DNA of 64,000 nucleotides from JACMLC01 sp963720235. GTDB lineage: Bacteria; Acidobacteriota; Blastocatellia; Pyrinomonadales; Pyrinomonadaceae. Within the stretch, counting starts at the first letter, position 1; every line of letters starts with the position of its first letter. The translations under genes and the position numbers were made by a program. This document shows, piece after piece, positions 59,945 through 64,000 of the stretch. The stretch lies in the NCBI GenBank assembly GCA_963720235.1, contig OY970389.1, positions 1,302,001 through 1,366,000 of the forward strand, written 5' to 3'. The notes under the pieces are model-generated. The model was not told the origin of the DNA and searched no databases. It saw only the letters and a program-made list of their open reading frames with translations.

Positions 59945-62737
59945 ATGCTGCGATTAAAACGTTTCGTTACATTATTCTTTATCTCGATTGCATTTGTCTT
60001 TTACGCACAGCAGTGGTTGACAACATCTTCGGCCAGCAGAAATCTTGCAGGCGGCGCAACGCTTTCCGCCCCGACGGGAGTTTCGGCTTCGGACGGAGAT
60101 TATATTGATAAAGTCTCTGTCATGTGGAACGCCGTGCGCGGCGCGGCGCGTTACAGGATTTTCCGCAGCGCAGGCAACGAGCCGTCATCAGCAACGGAGG
60201 TTGGAACGACCGCCGCCAATTATTTTTTCGACACGACGGCTCAAGCCAGCCAAAATTATTTTTACTGGGTGCGCGCTGAAAGCAACGCCGCTAATAGCAG
60301 TTTGAGCAATTCCGATTATGGCTTGCGCGCCGTTGGAAGTTTTAATAACGAAATTTTTTCTCCTTTATCTCCGCCGCCCGCGCCCGCCGGAAATCCTGTC
60401 ACGGCAGCCAAAGCTTATTTAGGCAAAGCTCTTTTCTGGGACGAACAACTTTCTTCGACTCTGACGGTTTCCTGCGGAACCTGTCACAGACCGTCTGAAG
60501 GCGGTTCCGACCCGCGAACTATTGTTAATAACACGCGCTCAAGAAATCCGGGTTTCGATAACATTTTTAATACTGCCGATGATGTCTTTGGCTCGCCCGG
60601 CGTTCCGCTCAACAATCTGGACGGAACTTATTCGCCGTCGAACAATTTCGGATTTAATGAACAGGTCACGCGGAGAAAAGCTCCGTCATATTTAAATGCC
60701 GGTTTAGCTTTTAACGGCTCATTCTGGGATGGCCGCGCGTCAAATATTTTTCGAGACCCGCTGACCAACTCTGTTCTGTTGACGGAATGGGCGTCATACG
60801 AAAGTCAGGCTTTAGGGCCGCCGGTTTCCGATGCTGAAATGGGACATGGCAATCGAAACTGGACGCAGGTGGCAAATCAAATTTCTGTGGCGAAACCGCT
60901 CGCGCTCGCGACGAACATTCCGCCGTCGCTCGCAGAGTGGATTAACGGGCGGACTTATCCAGAACTGTTTGAGGATGCTTTCGGCTCGCCCGAAGTCACT
61001 CCCGCGCGGATTGCTATGGCAATCGCTACGCATGAGCGAACTTTGTTTACTGACCGCGCGCCTCTGGACAGATATGCTTCAGCGATTGAAACACTCACGG
61101 CGCAGGAAGACAGAGGCCGCGAGATTTACATCGAGATGGATTGCCTCTTTTGTCACGGCGGCCCGCTTCTTTCAAATCAAAACTTTCATAACATTGGCGT
61201 TCGACCACAGGCGGAAGATATTGGACGCGAAATCGTGACCGGAAGCGCGAACGACCGCGCGAGATTTAAAACTCCTTCTTTAAGAAACGTAGAGCTTCGC
61301 GCGCCTTACATGCATAACGGCAGATTTGCGACGCTCGAAGATGTAGTCGAATTTTATAATCGCGGTGGAGATTTCAACGCGCCGAACAAAGACCCGCGCG
61401 TGCGCCCGCTTAATTTGACCAGCGAGCAAAAAGCAGACCTCGTAGCTTTTTTAAAACGTCCGATGACTGACCCGCGCGTCAGAGACGAACTCCCGCCGTT
61501 TGACCGTCCACATCTTTATACAGAATCAAATCGCGTGCCTGTCATGACTGGCGACGGGCGAGCGGGTTCGGGCGGCATCGTTCCGCAAGTGACTGCAATA
61601 GAGCCGCCGCTTTTGGGCAATCAGAGTTTTACTGTTGCTGTTTCCAGAACTTTGGGCAGCGCGCAGGCAGTTCTGGTGATTGATGCAAACGATCCGGGAG
61701 TTGGCTCGTCAATTCCTGCGAGCGGCTCGTTCGCGCACGTTGCGGTCAATCTTGCAGGCAGCGGCAACGGCAACGGCTTCGGTTCAGTGAGCTTGCCGAT
61801 TCCGAACAATCCGGCTTTAGTGGGCCAAACTTTTTATGGTCGCTGGTACATAACGGATGCAGGCGCGGTAAACGAATTTTCTGTCACTCAGGCATTTCGT
61901 TTTACGGTTTTCGGCGAGACATCAACTCTATCAAATAAAGCCCCTGCCGATTTCGACGGCGATGGCAAAACGGATGTCTCTGTTTACAGACCTGCAAACG
62001 GAACCTGGTACACGCTTCACAGTTCGAATGGCAATCTCGGCGTAATTAATTTCGGACTCGCTGCGGACGTTTTAGCTCCGGCTGATTTTGACGGCGACGG
62101 CAAAACAGATGTCGCAGTCTTCCGTGATGGAAACTGGTATTGGCTTAATAGCTCAAACAGCAATTTTAATGCTCATCAATTCGGGCAAGCAGGCGATAAA
62201 CCTGTGCCGTCGGATTACACAGGCGACGGAAGAGCAGAGATTGCCGTGTTTCGCAACGGCAGTTGGTACATGCTTAACTTAGCCAGCAATCAATTTCAAT
62301 CCGTGCAGTTTGGTATTTCAAGCGATAAACCTGTGCCGGCAGATTATGACGGCGACGGTAAAACAGATGTCGCAGTCTTTCGTGATGGAAACTGGTATTA
62401 CATGCAAAGCTCCGACAATGCATTCCGCGCAGTGCAGTTCGGCATTGCTGCGGATAAACCTGTCGTCGGAGACTATGACGGTGATGGACGAGCCGACACG
62501 GCTGTTTATCGTTCGGGCGTCTGGTACATTCTAGGAAGTACGAGAGGTTTTTACGCCACACAATTCGGCATCCCAAGCGACATCCCTGTTCCAGCCGATT
62601 ATGACGGTGACGAAAAAACAGACATCGCAGTTTACCGCGATGGCAACTGGTACATGCTTCGTTCGCAACTGGGCTTTGGCGCAGTACAGTTTGGAACGAC
62701 AACTGACAAACCAGTACCTGCGGCCTTTATTCCGTAA
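59945..62737 (+). CDS. Di-haem cytochrome c peroxidase (MauG-like) with VCBS/FG-GAP repeats
   Basis: A 930-residue exported protein. After the N-terminal signal comes a fibronectin-like domain at about residues 38-110 (VSVMWNAVRGAARYRIFRSAG). A di-haem peroxidase domain follows at about residues 135-500: haem sites CGTCHRP near residue 177 and CLFCHGGP near residue 400, with FKTPSLRNVELRAPYMHNGRFATLEDVVEFYNRGG. The last ~290 residues are seven or so VCBS/FG-GAP repeats (PADFDGDGKTDV, AVFRDGNWYWL) with DxDGDGxxD calcium loops. The fusion suggests a surface or secreted enzyme. Confidence 0.9.
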   Translation: MLRLKRFVTLFFISIAFVFYAQQWLTTSSASRNLAGGATLSAPTGVSASDGDYIDKVSVMWNAVRGAARYRIFRSAGNEPSSATEVGTTAANYFFDTTAQASQNYFYWVRAESNAANSSLSNSDYGLRAVGSFNNEIFSPLSPPPAPAGNPVTAAKAYLGKALFWDEQLSSTLTVSCGTCHRPSEGGSDPRTIVNNTRSRNPGFDNIFNTADDVFGSPGVPLNNLDGTYSPSNNFGFNEQVTRRKAPSYLNAGLAFNGSFWDGRASNIFRDPLTNSVLLTEWASYESQALGPPVSDAEMGHGNRNWTQVANQISVAKPLALATNIPPSLAEWINGRTYPELFEDAFGSPEVTPARIAMAIATHERTLFTDRAPLDRYASAIETLTAQEDRGREIYIEMDCLFCHGGPLLSNQNFHNIGVRPQAEDIGREIVTGSANDRARFKTPSLRNVELRAPYMHNGRFATLEDVVEFYNRGGDFNAPNKDPRVRPLNLTSEQKADLVAFLKRPMTDPRVRDELPPFDRPHLYTESNRVPVMTGDGRAGSGGIVPQVTAIEPPLLGNQSFTVAVSRTLGSAQAVLVIDANDPGVGSSIPASGSFAHVAVNLAGSGNGNGFGSVSLPIPNNPALVGQTFYGRWYITDAGAVNEFSVTQAFRFTVFGETSTLSNKAPADFDGDGKTDVSVYRPANGTWYTLHSSNGNLGVINFGLAADVLAPADFDGDGKTDVAVFRDGNWYWLNSSNSNFNAHQFGQAGDKPVPSDYTGDGRAEIAVFRNGSWYMLNLASNQFQSVQFGISSDKPVPADYDGDGKTDVAVFRDGNWYYMQSSDNAFRAVQFGIAADKPVVGDYDGDGRADTAVYRSGVWYILGSTRGFYATQFGIPSDIPVPADYDGDEKTDIAVYRDGNWYMLRSQLGFGAVQFGTTTDKPVPAAFIP

Positions 62738-62902
62738 AAGCCGCAGGCAAATTAAAAATTTACGCCGCCTCATTATCATTTTTTGTTGCTATATTAACGC
62801 TCATCCATCTGTTACAGATTCGCAAACAACTTGCGATGTCTAACAACTCATTCAATCCGTCACGCGATAGCATCGCTCTCATCATCAAAGGTAAGACATA
62901 GG

Positions 62903-63808
62903 ATGCGTGTGGCGGCTATCCAACTTGAGACTGTCATCGGTGACGTTGAAGCGAACCTTGCAGCCTGTCAACGACTCGCCGATGCAGCCGCTCAAGAAGG
63001 CGCGGAGTGGATTATCCTTCCTGAGTTCTTTACGACAGGCATGGGATTCTTACCGGAGTTAGCGCAACACTCTTTGCCGCCTGATGGGCCTGCCACAAAC
63101 TTGTTGTCCTCTCTTGCCAGACGACACGGCGCAGTCGTCGGCGGATCGTTTCTTTGTCATGACGATGACGGGCATGTCCGCAACGCATTCTTTCTTGCAA
63201 CTCCCGAAGGAATTGCTGGCAGGCATAACAAGGACATTCCGACGATGTGGGAGAACTGCTTTTACATTGGCGGCACGGATGACGGTTTGATTAAAGTAGG
63301 AAGTCTGACGGCAGGCGTCGCGCTGTGTCAGGAGTTCAATCGCACGAGAACGGTAGAGCGTTTGCGCGGAAAGGCCGAGCTTGTTGTGGGAGGCTCGTTT
63401 ACCTGGGGCGCGCCGAAGGGAATCCCTTTTTATCAGTATCTCCAAACTTCTATCGAACGATACACAGACTGGGCTTCGCCGTTTGCGAAGCTTGTCGGTT
63501 GTCCGGTCATTGAAGCGACGCATTGTGGAAGCCTTCGTTGCCAGACACCCATGCTGCCTATGGAATACGTGACAGACCTCAGCGGAGGCGCGATTATCTG
63601 CGACGCATCGGGTAATGTACTCGCCCGTCGCGCTAAAGGTGACGGAGCAGGCATTGTCGTGGCTGACATAGATGTCGGGCGGGTCATCAGCGCGGAGCAC
63701 ATCCCCGCAGGCTTTTGGATTCAGGAACTTGATCCAATATCAAAGTTCGGTTGGCATGTGCAGGGTTGGCACGGTCGCAGATGGTACAGGCGACACGTTG
63801 CGCCGTAA
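62903..63808 (+). CDS. Nitrilase-family carbon-nitrogen hydrolase
   Basis: A 301-residue cytosolic amidohydrolase with the Glu-Lys-Cys triad of the family. The Glu is in WIILPEFFTTGMGFLP, the Lys in AGRHNKDIPTMWENCFY and the Cys in GVALCQEFNRTRTVERL. The start ATG 62903 begins MRVAAIQLETVIGDVE; the frame is open upstream to 62831, a region with a TAACAACTCATTCAA half-site like the attC-like ends at 46.7 kb. Whether it acts on nitriles, amides or carbamoyl compounds cannot be told. Confidence 0.85.
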   Translation: MRVAAIQLETVIGDVEANLAACQRLADAAAQEGAEWIILPEFFTTGMGFLPELAQHSLPPDGPATNLLSSLARRHGAVVGGSFLCHDDDGHVRNAFFLATPEGIAGRHNKDIPTMWENCFYIGGTDDGLIKVGSLTAGVALCQEFNRTRTVERLRGKAELVVGGSFTWGAPKGIPFYQYLQTSIERYTDWASPFAKLVGCPVIEATHCGSLRCQTPMLPMEYVTDLSGGAIICDASGNVLARRAKGDGAGIVVADIDVGRVISAEHIPAGFWIQELDPISKFGWHVQGWHGRRWYRRHVAP

Positions 63809-63825
63809 GGATTGGTCAAGCCGTT

Positions 63826-64000
63826 ATGAAAAAGGTTCTGGTAATTGGCCCGGGTGGCGCAGGGAAATCAACTCTGGCTAGACGGTTAGGCGCATTGCTT
63901 AATATTGAAGTCCTCCATCTGGATAAATTCTACTGGCATGCGGGATGGATTGAAATGCCAAAAGGCGAATGGCTAAAGACTGTCGAAGAGTTATTGAGGC
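63826..64000 (+). CDS. P-loop nucleoside/shikimate kinase-like protein, N-terminal fragment
   Basis: The window ends inside this gene after 58 codons. The start MKKVLVIGPGGAGKSTLARRLG has a Walker A loop, followed by LLNIEVLHLDKFYWHAGWIEMP, as in the DNA topology modulation (FlaR-like) and adenylate-kinase-like family. It begins 17 nt after the nitrilase stop and is probably co-transcribed. Confidence 0.75.
   Translation, partial: MKKVLVIGPGGAGKSTLARRLGALLNIEVLHLDKFYWHAGWIEMPKGEWLKTVEELLR

Overview
The window reads as a contiguous chromosomal segment of a Gram-negative bacterium, most likely an acidobacterium (Blastocatellia-like). This is an inference. It rests on the lipid A/Kdo genes (lpxK, waaA), a Ser/Thr kinase with an Asn/Pro-rich extracellular tail, TonB/TPR and VCBS-repeat secreted proteins, a CadC-type winged-helix regulator and the general codon style. 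No rRNA, tRNA, CRISPR array, transposase or phage structural module was found.

Layout. 0-2.4 kb: end of carB, a TPR/TonB protein, mogA, a small lipoprotein. 2.4-23.5 kb: the genes of an 11-subunit complex I core (nuoA, B, C, D, H, I, J, K, L, M, N). It is broken after nuoB by about 7.4 kb of unrelated genes: an ECF sigma factor with a FecR-type anti-sigma protein and a secreted partner, a histidine phosphatase, and a prfA-DUF1385-rpmE block. It also carries two passengers, a 96-residue protein and an AllA-like ureidoglycolate lyase. No nuoE, F or G is present. 23.5-26.3 kb: glycosyltransferase, coiled-coil protein, radical SAM protein. 26.3-28.9 kb: a striking multi-hairpin element, then the start of an ATP synthase cluster (AtpZ-like, AtpI-like, atpB, atpE only). 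29-32.5 kb: LecA-like secreted protein, a metallothionein of only 50 residues, Ser/Thr kinase. 32.5-37.4 kb, minus strand: dodecin, membrane protein, efp, waaA, lpxK and a SprT-like metalloprotease. 37.9-43.2 kb: hrcA-grpE-dnaK-dnaJ. 43.5-54 kb: an accessory, visibly more AT-rich region, mostly minus strand. It holds a muramidase, unknown secreted proteins, a frameshifted matrixin-like protease, a class C beta-lactamase-like hydrolase, a duplicated 178-bp element, an attC-like structure and a VCBS gene fragment. 54-64 kb: subtilase, GMC oxidoreductase with small subunit, sulfatase, di-haem cytochrome c peroxidase fused to VCBS repeats, nitrilase, and the start of a P-loop kinase-like gene.

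The most unusual global feature is a set of about 18 intergenic hairpins. Each arm is about 30 nt and built from short tandem units. They fall into at least seven unrelated sequence classes that share one architecture. All sit just after a stop codon, eight of them in the nuo genes. Several run directly into the next start codon with no visible Shine-Dalgarno site. They are the best candidate here for an undescribed system, together with the nested four-hairpin element before the ATP synthase genes.
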